From a methanogenic archaeon mixed culture ISO4-G1 (GTDB lineage: Archaea; Thermoplasmatota; Thermoplasmata; Methanomassiliicoccales; Methanomethylophilaceae): 64,000 nt of DNA. How positions within the stretch are numbered: position 1 is the first letter of the stretch; every line of letters begins with the position of its first letter. The stretch covers positions 1,227,773-1,291,772 of the forward strand of contig CP013703.1 in the NCBI GenBank assembly GCA_001563305.1. The letters are read 5' to 3'. The notes below the pieces were generated by a model, which worked only from the letters and a program-made list of their open reading frames with translations, was not told where the DNA came from and ran no database searches. Shown here one piece after another: positions 52,979 through 64,000 of the stretch. The translations under genes and the position numbers were made by a program.

Positions 52979-54385
52979 TCAGCGCCTCTGTGTCTTCTCG
53001 CGGAACTTCTCACAGCTGTTGATCTTGATGTCGAGCAGGTTCTCGATGTTCATCTTGGCTGCGATTCCGCGGGGTGCTCCGGGTACTCCGGTGACGACTC
53101 CGATTCCGAGCTCCTCACGGAGGTCCCTCATCACGAACTCGTCTGCGAGCTCGACAGTTGTGATGCCGAGCTTCTTGGCGACGTACGCCTTTGCATCCTT
53201 GATGCGCATGTTCTTTCCGAACTGCATCCTGGCGATCAGGTCACCAGTGGTCCTGATTCCACCCATTCCGGAGGTCAAGAAGTGGGGGAGATCCATTCCT
53301 GCGGGGTCTCCTACTCCGACCTATATTCCGTCGACGCCAGCGATCTCGACCATGGCCTTGCTTGCCCTGGAGACTGCGTCGATTGGGGGTGTCTCGCACA
53401 TCGGGATTCCGCCGACTCCCATTCCCATGTCTGCGTGGATGGGGATGTTGGATGTCTTGACGGCCTCCTTGATGAAGGTGACTGCCCTTGCGATGTTGAA
53501 AGCCAGTGACTTGCTGGTGTTGGTGTTGCAGACGGTACCGCAGACGTTCGCTCCGGCCTTCTCGGCGAGCTTGACGTACTGGTGGGGGTACATTCCTGCG
53601 ACGACCTGTCCCTCGAACTCGATCATTCCGTGGATTCCCATGATTGACTCACCAGCGAATCCGACCTGGATGTACGCTTCGGGGCACTGCTCCCTGAGGA
53701 TCTTGACTCCGTTGAGGGTACCTACACAGTCTGCGTCTCCTGCGGAACCAGTCGTGTCGAAGTTGAATCCATCGGATCCAGCCTGCTGGAGCCTTGTTGT
53801 CACGTACTCGATATCCCTGGTAACGTGCTGGGATGCGAGCTCTGACTGCTGCATGGACTCCTCAATCTTGAACTCCCTCATGAGGTCTGCCGGGTTTCCG
53901 TAGGGTCCGTCAGGTGCGTAGTAGAGTCCCTGGTTGGGCATTGCTCCGTAGAAGAAGGGAGCAACGATCTCTGCCTGGATCTCCTCCATTGTCTGCATCT
54001 CCATCGCGATGACGGGTTTCACAGGCTTGATGGAGTAGTCAGAGTGTGCCAACTCGAATGTGTCTGCTCCGAGTGCCCTCTCGTGGAGGAGAGCTGCCTC
54101 GAGCCTTCCCATGTCGACTCCGTTTCCGGAGTTTCCGTTGTCACCTGTAAAGTCCAGCTGTCCGATATCGTAGGAAAGTACGACCTCGTGACCGGGCTCG
54201 ACTCCGACGACCCTGTCCTGGGAGATGATGATGTCGGCGATGTGCTCGAGTTCGTCTGCTGTGAGCATAGGAACGCCGGCCATGTCCGCGGCATCTGCTG
54301 TACCGTTGTGCAGGTCATCAAGGATTGCTTCCTTGGTCATGAGGACTCTCTTTCCGTCCCCCATTCTTGTGTAGTATTCTGTCAA
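52979..54385 (-). CDS. mtbB: Dimethylamine methyltransferase MtbB with in-frame TAG (pyrrolysine)
   Basis: Dimethylamine:corrinoid methyltransferase of 468 residues if TAG is read through, the expected size. The TAG at 53321-53323 is codon 355, matching the pyrrolysine site near residue 356 of Methanosarcina MtbB. It is preceded by EIAGVDGI and followed by [21 protein letters not shown]. The start is a TTG at 54385 with AGGAGG six bases ahead; the N-terminus [13 protein letters not shown] matches the family, while the next ATG (54364) would cut it. The stop is TGA. It follows mtbC by 35 bp. Confidence 0.95.
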
Positions 54386-54420
54386 CTATATCCTCCTCTT
54401 TGTAAAGTTTTGTTTAGACT

Positions 54421-55065
54421 TCAGTCAGAAGCTACTGCCTGGGCCTTCTTGGTTGTCTCGGAAGCGGACTCTCCGTAGATGTCTGCTCCGATCTTGTCGG
54501 CGTATGCCTGGGTGACGGGTGCTCCTCCGACCATGATCTTGACCTGGTCGCGGATCCCCTGTGCCTTGAGGTCCTCGATGACTGTCTTCATTCCGACCAT
54601 TGTGGTGGTCATGAGTGCAGACATTCCGCAGAAGTTACAGCCATTCTTGACTTCCTCGATGAAGTTCTTGAGAGGTACGTCCCTTCCGAGGTCGCGGACC
54701 TCGAATCCTGCGCACTGGAGCATGGTGGAGCAGATCGACTTTCCGATGTCGTGGACATCTCCCTCGACCGTTCCCATGACTGCGACTCCCTTTGCCTGGT
54801 CGGATCCTGCTCCGGCCTTCAGCTCCTCGTCGAGTGTGGACATGGCGTTCTTCATTCCGGCTGCTGCGCTCAGGACGTGGGGCAGGAACAGTTTTCCCCT
54901 CTCGAAGAGAACTCCGACATCGGACATTGCTGCACCGAGTGTTGTGATGATCTCATCTGCGGGCATTCCTGCTGCGTGAGCCTCCTCGACAGCCTTACCG
55001 ATGTCGGGGACCTTACAGGAAACCAACGCGTCCTTGAGCTTCTTTGCCTCATCTTCAAAAGCCAA
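54421..55065 (-). CDS. mtbC: Dimethylamine corrinoid protein MtbC
   Basis: This corrinoid protein of 214 residues has the His-ligand motif EGDVHDIGKSI and the Rossmann segments GMSALMTTTMVGMKT and GGAPVTQAYADKIGADIYGES. It accepts the methyl from dimethylamine through MtbB and passes it to MtbA. The start is probably a TTG at 55065, with AAGGAGG eight bases before it. It leads the leftward operon; a TATA-like TTATCATATATATAAC lies at 55138-55154 on the minus strand. Confidence 0.9.
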   Translation of the reverse strand: MAFEDEAKKLKDALVSCKVPDIGKAVEEAHAAGMPADEIITTLGAAMSDVGVLFERGKLFLPHVLSAAAGMKNAMSTLDEELKAGAGSDQAKGVAVMGTVEGDVHDIGKSICSTMLQCAGFEVRDLGRDVPLKNFIEEVKNGCNFCGMSALMTTTMVGMKTVIEDLKAQGIRDQVKIMVGGAPVTQAYADKIGADIYGESASETTKKAQAVASD

Positions 55066-55784
55066 TATTATTCCTCCTTAAGCACATCGTGCTATAATCC
55101 GAGGATAGCGAGACAGATAATAATACCTTTGTAGTATGTTATATATATGATAAGTTAAAAAGGCAGTTGGATGTATAGTGGCAAAAAACGCTTTATGACT
55201 CTTTTTGGCACAATTTGAAATGGTAGTTTAAATATTGCAGACAGTTTTCTTTCATTTTTCAATCAAATTTCTCATTTTTCATCCAAAACTAAAGATATGA
55301 TGGATGGATGGATGTGTTATCCATGCATAAGTGTACATCTCGCGCCACACGAAACGGTCAAAGTATAGCATTTTTAGAATGCGGATCGACCGTCATGACA
55401 AGACGCGTCGATACATGACATTCAATTTCATAAGTATTATTTTCTAAGTGTGTTATTCTATATTACAATATATAGTAATTGGAAGAAACATCGTTGTTCA
55501 ATTGACAGTCAATAGTGAGCAACTATTACCAAAAGATGGATCGTTTCTACAAAAATATAATTAACGATTAGTGGGTTTTATTTAAACTTTATTGAGTTGG
55601 ATATATGTTCTATCATATCAATTTATATAGTATGGCAATTCTATTTTTCTTAAATCGAAATATTTATATATATATCTCTTTAAAAGCCGTTAATTCATAG
55701 AAATTGTTAAATAATGTATACTAAGATTATTATTTCATACAGCAGAGTATCTGTTAGTAATGCAAACCAAAGGAGGAAACACAA
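55066..55784. promoter_or_regulatory. AT-rich divergent regulatory region between mtbC and mtmC
   Basis: These 719 bases hold no gene I can support. On the minus strand CATATATATAAC (about 55140-55150) can drive mtbC. On the plus strand CGAAATATTTATATATATA (55657-55675) is a strong BRE-TATA about 110 bases before mtmC, whose AAAGGAGG is at 55769-55776. Two direct repeats TCATTTTTC(A)ATC(C)AAA at 55252-55267 and 55272-55287, 20 bp apart, could bind a regulator. The long leaders on both sides may be regulated. Confidence 0.55.
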
Positions 55785-56423
55785 ATGGCAAACGAGGAGA
55801 TTCTGGCCGAACTTAAGACGTCGGTCGAGACATGGAACATCAAGCTTGCAGAGGAAGCCACCAAGAAGGCAATCGATGCAAAGATGGAGATCGGAGACAT
55901 TATCGGAAAGGGACTTGGAAAGGGAATGGAGACCATCGGAGAAAGGTTCGACAAGGCCGAGATCTACCTTCCCCAGGTCGTCGCAGCATCCAAGACAATG
56001 GAGGCAGCACTCAACATCCTGAAACCCCTCATGGAGGCCGGACAGGGAGAGCTGAAGGGAACCGTCGTCATGGGAACCGTCGAGGGAGACATCCACGAGA
56101 TCGGAAAGAATGTCTGCTGCGCAATGCTCAGGGGAGCAGGATACAACGTCATCGACCTTGGACCCGACGCATCCGCAATGGACTTCATGGACGCTGCAGA
56201 GGAGAACGACGCACAGGTCGTCGGAGGATCCGCACTCATGACCACCACTCTTGAGTCCCAGAGAGAGATCGTTGAGACCATTAAGGAGATGGAGGCCCCC
56301 TACAAGGCAATCTTCGGCGGAGCACCCTGCTCGAAGGAGTGGTGCGACCAGATCGGAGCAGACGGATATTCCGAGACTGCCAACGAGATTATCGGACTCG
56401 TGGACAAGCTCGTCGGAAACTGA
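55785..56423 (+). CDS. mtmC: Monomethylamine corrinoid protein MtmC
   Basis: This corrinoid protein of 212 residues has the cap domain, the His motif EGDIHEIGKNV and GGSALMTTTLESQ plus GGAPCSKEWCDQIGADGYSE. It transfers the methyl group of monomethylamine from MtmB to MtbA. A strong AAAGGAGG lies eight bases before the ATG. mtmB starts 26 bases downstream. Confidence 0.92.
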   Translation: MANEEILAELKTSVETWNIKLAEEATKKAIDAKMEIGDIIGKGLGKGMETIGERFDKAEIYLPQVVAASKTMEAALNILKPLMEAGQGELKGTVVMGTVEGDIHEIGKNVCCAMLRGAGYNVIDLGPDASAMDFMDAAEENDAQVVGGSALMTTTLESQREIVETIKEMEAPYKAIFGGAPCSKEWCDQIGADGYSETANEIIGLVDKLVGN

Positions 56424-56449
56424 TTCCACTAAAAAGAAGGTGAAAAGAA

Positions 56450-57892
56450 ATGGCAGCGACAAGGTTCCTGACTATTACGGACGTCTACGACAGGTTCCTC
56501 AAGGGAAAGAAGGTCCCTGAGGCAGACTGGGATTACAAGATCATCCCCGAGACGGCCACAGCAATGAAGGAGAAGTACAAGCTCAACTTCGGAGACAAGT
56601 TCATCCCCGAGGACAACGAGACCAAGAACAACCTGTTCCAGGCTGGACTCGAGATGCTCGTGACCTGCGGATTCTACTGCCAGGATCTCGGCCGTGTAAT
56701 GAAGTTCACGGAAGAGGAGATCTGGGAGGGAATCAAGAGGGCACCCAAAAAGCTGATCCTCGGAGAGGGAAGGGACATCGCAAGATTCTATCCCAGGCAC
56801 GGAAACGCACCCATCAAGCCGGTCATTCAGGGAGGACCCACTGGATCCCCTATCTCTGAGGACGTCTTCATCCAGGTCATGCAGTCCTATGCCCAGGAGG
56901 GAATTGTCGATGACCTCGTCAACGGAGTCATGACGACCGTCGAGGGAAAGCCCGCCAAGTCCAAGACACCCTACGAGATCCGCGCTACAATGCAGGAGCT
57001 CAGGATGACCAAGGAAGCAAGGACCAGGGCCCAGAGACCCGGACTCGGTGTCTAGGGACCCGAGACTCCTCTGTCCGAGGCTGCAAGGCTGGTCGCAGAC
57101 TGCCCCAACGCCGGACACAGGATCACCGACGCCCACGAGTGCTCTCAGCTCAACGAGCTGAAGATCGATATGACCGGACTGAACATGCTGGCCGGCTGGA
57201 CCGTATCCGGTGACACCATCATGATCGAGCAGATGCCCATCTTCGGAGGATACTGCGGTGGACTCGAGGAGACCGCCATCTGTGATGTCGCAACGACACT
57301 CGCATCCTTCGGACTGTTCTCCGGTAACTTCCACCTTGACGGACCTATCCACATCAGGTGGGGAACCACCATGGCAAAGGAGACCCTGCAGGTCGCAGGA
57401 CACGCATGTGCCGCTGTCGACAACAACACCGACCTCCTGCTCGCCAACCAGTACTACCCGATCGCAGGACCCTGCACCGTCATGGGACTGGTCGAGACCG
57501 CGGCACAGGCAATCTGTGACACCGCTTCCGGAAGAGAGCTCCTCTCCGGATCCGCAGTCGCAAAGGGAGTCGTGCAGGACAAGACCACCGGAATGGAAGC
57601 CCGCATGATGGGAGAGGCCGCAGCACAGACTGCTGGAATGAAGATCTACGAGGTCAACGAGATCCTGTCCAAGATGGTCCCATGGTACGAGGCCCAGTAC
57701 ACCAGTGCAGACCTCGGAAAGACCTTCCAGGAGTGCTACGACGTCAAGACCGTCAGGCCCACCAAGGAGTACCTCGAGGTCTACGACAAGGCAATCCAGC
57801 AGATCGCCGACTTCGGTCTCGAGATCACCCCTTACAACACCGGAATCATGTACGGTGGCTACAACGACAGCAAGATCTACAGGTCTGCTTGA
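56450..57892 (+). CDS. mtmB: Monomethylamine methyltransferase MtmB with in-frame TAG (pyrrolysine)
   Basis: Monomethylamine:corrinoid methyltransferase, 480 residues with read-through. TAG at 57053-57055 is codon 202, the pyrrolysine site of Methanosarcina MtmB, with flanking RPGLGV and GPETPLSEAARL. The sequence on both sides belongs to the MtmB family (FLTITDVYDRFLKGK; INGVMTT-like; KETLQVAGHACAAVDNNTDLL). The stop is TGA. It follows mtmC and ends before a strong hairpin with a T-tract. Confidence 0.96.
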
Positions 57893-57904
57893 TCGTCTGG
57901 CAAT

Positions 57905-57953
57905 AAACATTTAAGGTGCCCGGGCCCCCCGGGCACCGACCTTACTTTTTTCT
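57905..57953 (+). terminator. Terminator after mtmB
   Basis: AAACATTTAA is followed by the ten-pair stem GGTGCCCGGG-CCC-CCCGGGCACC (57915-57937) and a T-tract CTTACTTTTTTCTG. This is the AAAC..TT plus hairpin element with a classical T-run. Confidence 0.75.
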
Positions 57954-58013
57954 GTTCTTACGAAACCTGGACTACGGCATCCGCCATCCGAAAAATCGTC
58001 AAGAGGAAGGGAA

Positions 58014-58101
58014 TGGTGCTGGAGACCGGATTCGAACCGGCGAACTCCTACGAGAAGGGATCTTGAGTCCCTCGCCTTTGACCAGGCTTGGCAACTCCAG
58101 C
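58014..58101 (-). tRNA. tRNA-Leu (anticodon CAA)
   Basis: On the minus strand the acceptor 5' half GCTGGAG pairs with CTCCAGC, the anticodon stem AGGGA/TCCCT holds the loop CTCAAGA with anticodon CAA, and the T-arm is GCCGG-TTCGAAT-CCGGT. The long variable arm (about 14 nt) marks a class II tRNA. A is the discriminator, and CCA is encoded at 58014-58016. No intron is seen. Confidence 0.93.
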
Positions 58102-58135
58102 ATAATTGGGTGTAAGAATAGTTTCATTAAAACGT

Positions 58136-59026
58136 TTATGGCAACGTGGTGACCTCGCCGCGCTTGCCGTTGATGTAGAAGGTGTACTCGTGCTGGGATA
58201 CCAGTCCGCCAGACACCTCCACCAGCTCGGCGTAGCATGAGAGCACCCCGTGGCGCATCAGGCTCTTTACGCGCTTCTCCGCATCGGGGAAGTCGCAGCT
58301 CCTTGCACAGAAGGGCTGCTGGAAGAACTCGTCCTTGATGTACTCGTAGAACTCCTGATCCTTCGGATCGGCGAGAGGCCTCTCCCTTATGATGCGGACG
58401 ATATTCCCGGGTTTGCCGTTCTTGATCTGACCCTTCCCGTTGGTGGCGAAGGGTTCGATGGCAACGGTCATCCCGGCCTGTATCTTCGTGTCGTCGCCGT
58501 TGTCGTAGTTCGGGACTGAGAATCCCGCATGGAGCATGTTCTGTGCGATCTGGTGTCCGCAGAGGTTGACGATGGGTGCGAATCCCGCACCCCTGATCGT
58601 ACGCTCCACGGCGCTTCCGATCTCGCAGAGCGGCACACCGTCGCCGATGAACTCGGCCACAGTGTTCCTGGCTGTCTTGCTGATCTCCACGAGCTCGGGA
58701 TAGCTGCGCGATCCGACCTCGACGGTCCCGGCCGTGTCGCCGATGAATCCGTCCAGGATCGCTCCGCAGTCCACCTTGACGATGTCCCCGACTTCCAGCA
58801 CCGTCTTGTCGTTACAGCTGGGTGTGGCATGCGCCGCGATCTCGTTCCTACTAATGTTGCACGGGAAGGCCAGCTTGCATCCGTGCTCGCGGATGTATCC
58901 CTCGACCTCCTGCGCTATGTCATAGAGCTTGGCACCAGGCTTGCACATCTGCATGCCCAGTTCCCTTGCCTCTCCTGAGATCCTTCCTGCCCTGCGGAGC
59001 TTGTCCAGCTCCTCATCGGTCAGCAT
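58136..59026 (-). CDS. map: Methionine aminopeptidase, type II
   Basis: This metallopeptidase removes the N-terminal Met from new proteins. It has 296 residues with the type II insert. The metal ligands are visible as VDCGAILDGFIGDTAGTV (two Asp), NLCGHQIAQNMLHAG (His) and IEPFAT (Glu), and the catalytic His is in EIAAHATP. The start overlaps the Sua5 gene end by seven bases. Confidence 0.95.
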   Translation of the reverse strand: MLTDEELDKLRRAGRISGEARELGMQMCKPGAKLYDIAQEVEGYIREHGCKLAFPCNISRNEIAAHATPSCNDKTVLEVGDIVKVDCGAILDGFIGDTAGTVEVGSRSYPELVEISKTARNTVAEFIGDGVPLCEIGSAVERTIRGAGFAPIVNLCGHQIAQNMLHAGFSVPNYDNGDDTKIQAGMTVAIEPFATNGKGQIKNGKPGNIVRIIRERPLADPKDQEFYEYIKDEFFQQPFCARSCDFPDAEKRVKSLMRHGVLSCYAELVEVSGGLVSQHEYTFYINGKRGEVTTLP

Positions 59027-59658
59027 TCGAGGACCTCCATGATCTGCTTCTCGGATATGGCGCCCTGGCGGATGATCTCCACCTGGTCCTCCATGAGCCA
59101 GATGATGGTGGAAGGCTTACCGAGGTTGCAAGCGCCGGCATCGATGTACGTGTCAACGGCGGGCCCGAAGTCTTTGATGGCCGCATCGACGTTGATGGCG
59201 TCCGGGTGAGAGTGAAGATTGGCGGACGTGGTGATGATGGGGCCTGTGCGCTTGATCAGCTCGAGGGCGAACCTATTGTCAGGGATACGGATACCGACCT
59301 TCTGCGAGGACGATGTCACTATGTCCGGAACACTGGGCTGCTTCTTCACGATGATCGTGAGAGGTCCGGGGAGGAATGCCTTGATAAGCTTCTCCGCATT
59401 CTCGTTGAGCACTGCGACCTTCTCAATCATGGCCTTGTCGGAGACCGCGACGGAAAGTGGCATGTCGAATGGCCTCTTCTTGGCAAGATAGAGGTTCTTG
59501 ACCGCGGCCTCGTTATAGATGTCCGCTCCGATACCGTATACCGTCTCAGTGGGGTACACGATGAGCTTTCCAGCGGCTATGTCCTCTGCGGCAGCCTTGA
59601 CCGCTTCCTCGCACTGCACTCCGAATCCGTTCGAATAGTCGCACTTGATTATCTTCAC
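59020..59658 (-). CDS. sua5: Threonylcarbamoyl-AMP synthase (Sua5/YrdC)
   Basis: This enzyme makes threonylcarbamoyl-AMP for the t6A37 modification of ANN-decoding tRNAs. The 212-residue protein has IVYPTETVYGIGAD, YLAKKRPFDMPLSV, and TTSANLHS, typical YrdC landmarks. It lacks the extra C-terminal Sua5 domain, so it is YrdC-length. The start is GTG at 59658, right after the TGA of the MBL gene. Confidence 0.93.
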   Translation of the reverse strand: MKIIKCDYSNGFGVQCEEAVKAAAEDIAAGKLIVYPTETVYGIGADIYNEAAVKNLYLAKKRPFDMPLSVAVSDKAMIEKVAVLNENAEKLIKAFLPGPLTIIVKKQPSVPDIVTSSSQKVGIRIPDNRFALELIKRTGPIITTSANLHSHPDAINVDAAIKDFGPAVDTYIDAGACNLGKPSTIIWLMEDQVEIIRQGAISEKQIMEVLEC

Positions 59659-60297
59659 TCAATCACCTATCATCTTCAATCCGCGAAGGATCGCTCCCAT
59701 ACCATCCTGGGTCGGATGGCCGTGACCGGGGTATAGTCCCTGGACTTGCATGTCGCTCAAGTATTTTATAGAATTTCTCAGAAGTTCCGAGGAACCGCCG
59801 TTGAAGTCTGTCCTCCCGACACCGCGGCTGAACAGGGTGTCTCCGGAGAACAGAGAGGATGAGATCTCGTCGTAATAGCACACGCCGCCCCTCGTGTGCC
59901 CGGGGGTGTCAATGACACGTAATCTGTGCTCCCCGATATCGATGACATCCCCCTGGGAAAGGTCAAAGGTTTGGTATGCTGGCACATGTAATCCGAACTG
60001 CTCCGAAAGGGTGTATCTTACGTCCCCCTCGCGCACGGATTCGGCATCTGTCCTGCCGGCATACGCCTTGCATCCGAAAGCATCGATCATGGCGGGACCG
60101 CCCCCGATGTGATCGAAATGGCAGTGGGTCAGCAGGATCATGTCGAGCTTCCCTTCGGGTCCGATGATCTCCCGGATCCTGTCGATGTAATAACTGGATG
60201 CGGGTCCCGCACCTGTATCGATCAGAACGTTCCTGTCCCCTGTGAGAAGGTAGACGTTGGAATCGAAATCGAGCGCAGGTTCGATGAAATGGATCAT
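59659..60297 (-). CDS. Metallo-beta-lactamase-fold hydrolase (glyoxalase II-like)
   Basis: The 212-residue protein has the zinc motif THCHFDHIGG, a second site DTPGHTRGG, SGDTLF with the bridging Asp, and GHGHPT. It belongs to the glyoxalase II-like MBL hydrolases; the substrate is unknown. I start at ATG 60297; a longer frame upstream to 60369 overlaps the 23S 3' flank. The Sua5 gene starts directly at its stop. Confidence 0.85.
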   Translation of the reverse strand: MIHFIEPALDFDSNVYLLTGDRNVLIDTGAGPASSYYIDRIREIIGPEGKLDMILLTHCHFDHIGGGPAMIDAFGCKAYAGRTDAESVREGDVRYTLSEQFGLHVPAYQTFDLSQGDVIDIGEHRLRVIDTPGHTRGGVCYYDEISSSLFSGDTLFSRGVGRTDFNGGSSELLRNSIKYLSDMQVQGLYPGHGHPTQDGMGAILRGLKMIGD

Positions 60298-60364
60298 GAT
60301 GACACCGCAGACTATCCAAGATAGAATGAAAAATAAAGGAGTTTCCTCGAGGATGAGATTTGTT

Positions 60365-60405
60365 ATCATACGAAACCTGTTTAACTGCTAGATCACACTC
60401 CAGCG
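60365..60405 (+). repeat. Pre-23S processing stem, 3' arm
   Basis: ATCATACGAAACCTG (60365-60379), TGCTAGATCA (60386-60395) and CCAGCG (60400-60405) are each the exact reverse complement of a segment on the other side of the 23S gene (63335-63349, 63319-63328, 63309-63314). The RNA arms would pair to form a long helix with bulges, as expected for the archaeal splicing-endonuclease (bulge-helix-bulge) processing site. Confidence 0.8.
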
Positions 60406-63308
<2,903 letters not shown>

Positions 63309-63349
63309 CGCTGGCGTATGATCTAGCACACGTCCAGGTTTCGTATGAT
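63309..63349 (+). repeat. Pre-23S processing stem, 5' arm
   Basis: CGCTGG, TGATCTAGCA and CAGGTTTCGTATGAT pair with the corresponding 3'-arm segments at 60365-60405. This brings the two ends of the precursor together. Confidence 0.8.
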
Positions 63350-63471
63350 CGGTGATCACTGGGCTTATCCGCTCTCATCCTCCGTTTACGGGGCCCTACA
63401 CCACTTCCCCGAGACAGGACCTCTGTTCGGGTGCATGTTGCATTCGATTTGAATCGTTGTCATTGCTGACA

Positions 63472-63510
63472 GACGCGAAATCCCCGTACAAGCAAGAAGT
63501 ATTTAACCCT
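63472..63510 (-). promoter_or_regulatory. 23S rRNA promoter candidate, proximal
   Basis: On the minus strand GTTAAATACTTC (63498-63507) is TATA-like, followed about 10 bases on by TACGGGGATTTCGCGTC, which resembles the initiation region of the two upstream copies. It is the most diverged of the three. Confidence 0.4.
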
Positions 63511-63539
63511 TACCTGGCAGGTATTCCGCCCGAATGATT

Positions 63540-63620
63540 CGAACTTGACCAACGTGCTAAGCACTGGCCACGCGATGGTTGAGTCGCGCAACCCCCTGTA
63601 ACCGAACCAAGTACTTAAAG
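63540..63620 (-). promoter_or_regulatory. 23S rRNA promoter candidate, middle copy
   Basis: On the minus strand CTTTAAGTAC (63611-63620) is followed after about 10 bases by GTTACAGGGGGTTGCGCGAC and by CCATCGCGTGG..GTCAAGTTCG. This block repeats the distal copy at 63660-63747, with the same spacing. Confidence 0.55.
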
Positions 63621-63659
63621 ATTGGCAACCCGGTTTTCTGGCTGGTCTTGAAGTTCAAT

Positions 63660-63747
63660 CGAACTTGACTAACCGACGTCTTTTCACCGTCGGTCACACG
63701 ATGGTACGCATCGCGCAACTCCGTGTAACTCAGAGTCATATAAAAGC
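63660..63747 (-). promoter_or_regulatory. 23S rRNA promoter candidate, distal copy
   Basis: On the minus strand CTTTTATATGAC (TATA, 63735-63746) is followed after 10 bases by GTTACACGGAGTTGCGCGA, the likely start region, and CCATCGTGTGACC..GTCAAGTTCG. It abuts the stop of the edge gene at 63755. The region 63306-63754 holds no protein gene. Confidence 0.55.
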
Positions 63748-63754
63748 CTTAGGA

Positions 63755-64000
63755 TTACGGCGTGAACACCATCATTATGGCGTCGGGGATTACGGCCTTT
63801 AGATCCTTCAAATCGGGGTGATACAGGCGCAGATAGCCGTCCCTCATCATCTTCTTGTCCAGGATCCTCGCCACTACGGCAGCCTCCGGATTCCCCTCCA
63901 CCTTCCAAGCGCCGGTCTCGGCGGAGATGTCCGTGGAGACGAAGATGGGCAACCTCAGCCTGATCTTCTCGGATTCGTCGCAGATATCCCAAAGGTAATC
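63755..64000 (-). CDS. Hypothetical protein, cut by the window edge
   Basis: The frame is open to base 64000 and ends with TAA at 63755. The visible C-terminal 81 residues begin DYLWDICDESEKIR and contain FVSTDISAETGAWKVEGN, KKMMRDGYLRLYHPDLKDL and end IPDAIMMVFTP. Codon bias is that of a real gene. I do not recognise the family; the start lies outside the window. Confidence 0.65.
   Translation of the reverse strand, partial: DYLWDICDESEKIRLRLPIFVSTDISAETGAWKVEGNPEAAVVARILDKKMMRDGYLRLYHPDLKDLKAVIPDAIMMVFTP

Noticed and set aside
55298-55316. GATGGATGGATGGATG as a CRISPR or minisatellite
   Set aside because: Only four short units are present with no spacers; no CRISPR array was seen in the window.
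56429-57910. 493-codon antisense frame over mtmB
   Set aside because: It exists because the sense gene lacks certain codons; the product is low-complexity and unrelated to known proteins. The sense frame has a family match.

Overview
The window comes from a methanogenic archaeon of the order Methanomassiliicoccales (Thermoplasmata, Euryarchaeota), or a very close relative. Three methylamine methyltransferase genes (mtmB, mtbB, mttB) each carry one in-frame TAG at the position where the family has pyrrolysine. Every complete protein gene I call ends in TGA or TAA and none in TAG. The 23S rRNA gene has no 16S gene beside it, and the core genes are archaeal (DNA polymerase D large subunit, RNA polymerase subunit D, S13-S4-S11, tetraether lipid synthase, mevalonate kinase, type II methionine aminopeptidase). 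Base composition is GC-rich in most genes and AT-rich in promoter regions.

Layout. 1-9255: metal chelatase (ChlD-like, cut by the window edge, and CobN/BchH-like), two tandem ABC-2 exporter cassettes and an isochorismatase-fold hydrolase. 9256-16255 (minus): a small hypothetical gene, a DUF1846 protein, a broken 5'-nucleotidase and a FecBCD-type metal-chelate importer whose binding protein carries a dockerin-like module. 16388-22123: a three-gene module of a double TerB_N protein, a BrxD-like ATPase and a BrxHI/Lhr-like helicase, without any other BREX gene; this is my best candidate for a little-described system. 22199-29877: aminotransferase, mevalonate kinase, HdrD-like Fe-S protein, a TerB-flavin-barrel fusion, and a minus-strand operon for lipid maturation (tetraether synthase, ferredoxin, geranylgeranyl reductase). 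30009-33884: a giant surface protein with a lamin-tail domain. 33934-40756: NOG1 GTPase, DP2, and the S13-S4-S11-RpoD operon (minus). 41032-47042: an APC permease, a YcxB-like membrane protein, a small gene with an in-frame TAG, and a second ChlI/ChlD pair.

47063-57892 is the methylamine island. A leftward operon (mtbC-mtbB, then mttB-mttC, a DMT permease, a winged-helix-like protein, a 47-residue membrane peptide and two SMR transporters) faces a rightward mtmC-mtmB pair across 719 bp of AT-rich regulatory DNA. In each pair a corrinoid protein serves one methyltransferase. An IS1-family element with a 9-bp target duplication has landed between mtbB and mttB. The genes for PylRS, tRNA-Pyl, pyrrolysine synthesis, MtbA and RamA are not in the window.

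57893-64000 holds tRNA-Leu(CAA), methionine aminopeptidase, Sua5, an MBL-fold hydrolase, the 23S rRNA gene flanked by a processing stem and preceded by what look like three tandem promoters, and the edge of one unrecognised gene. All calls rest on reading the sequence and knowledge of protein families; no database search was run.
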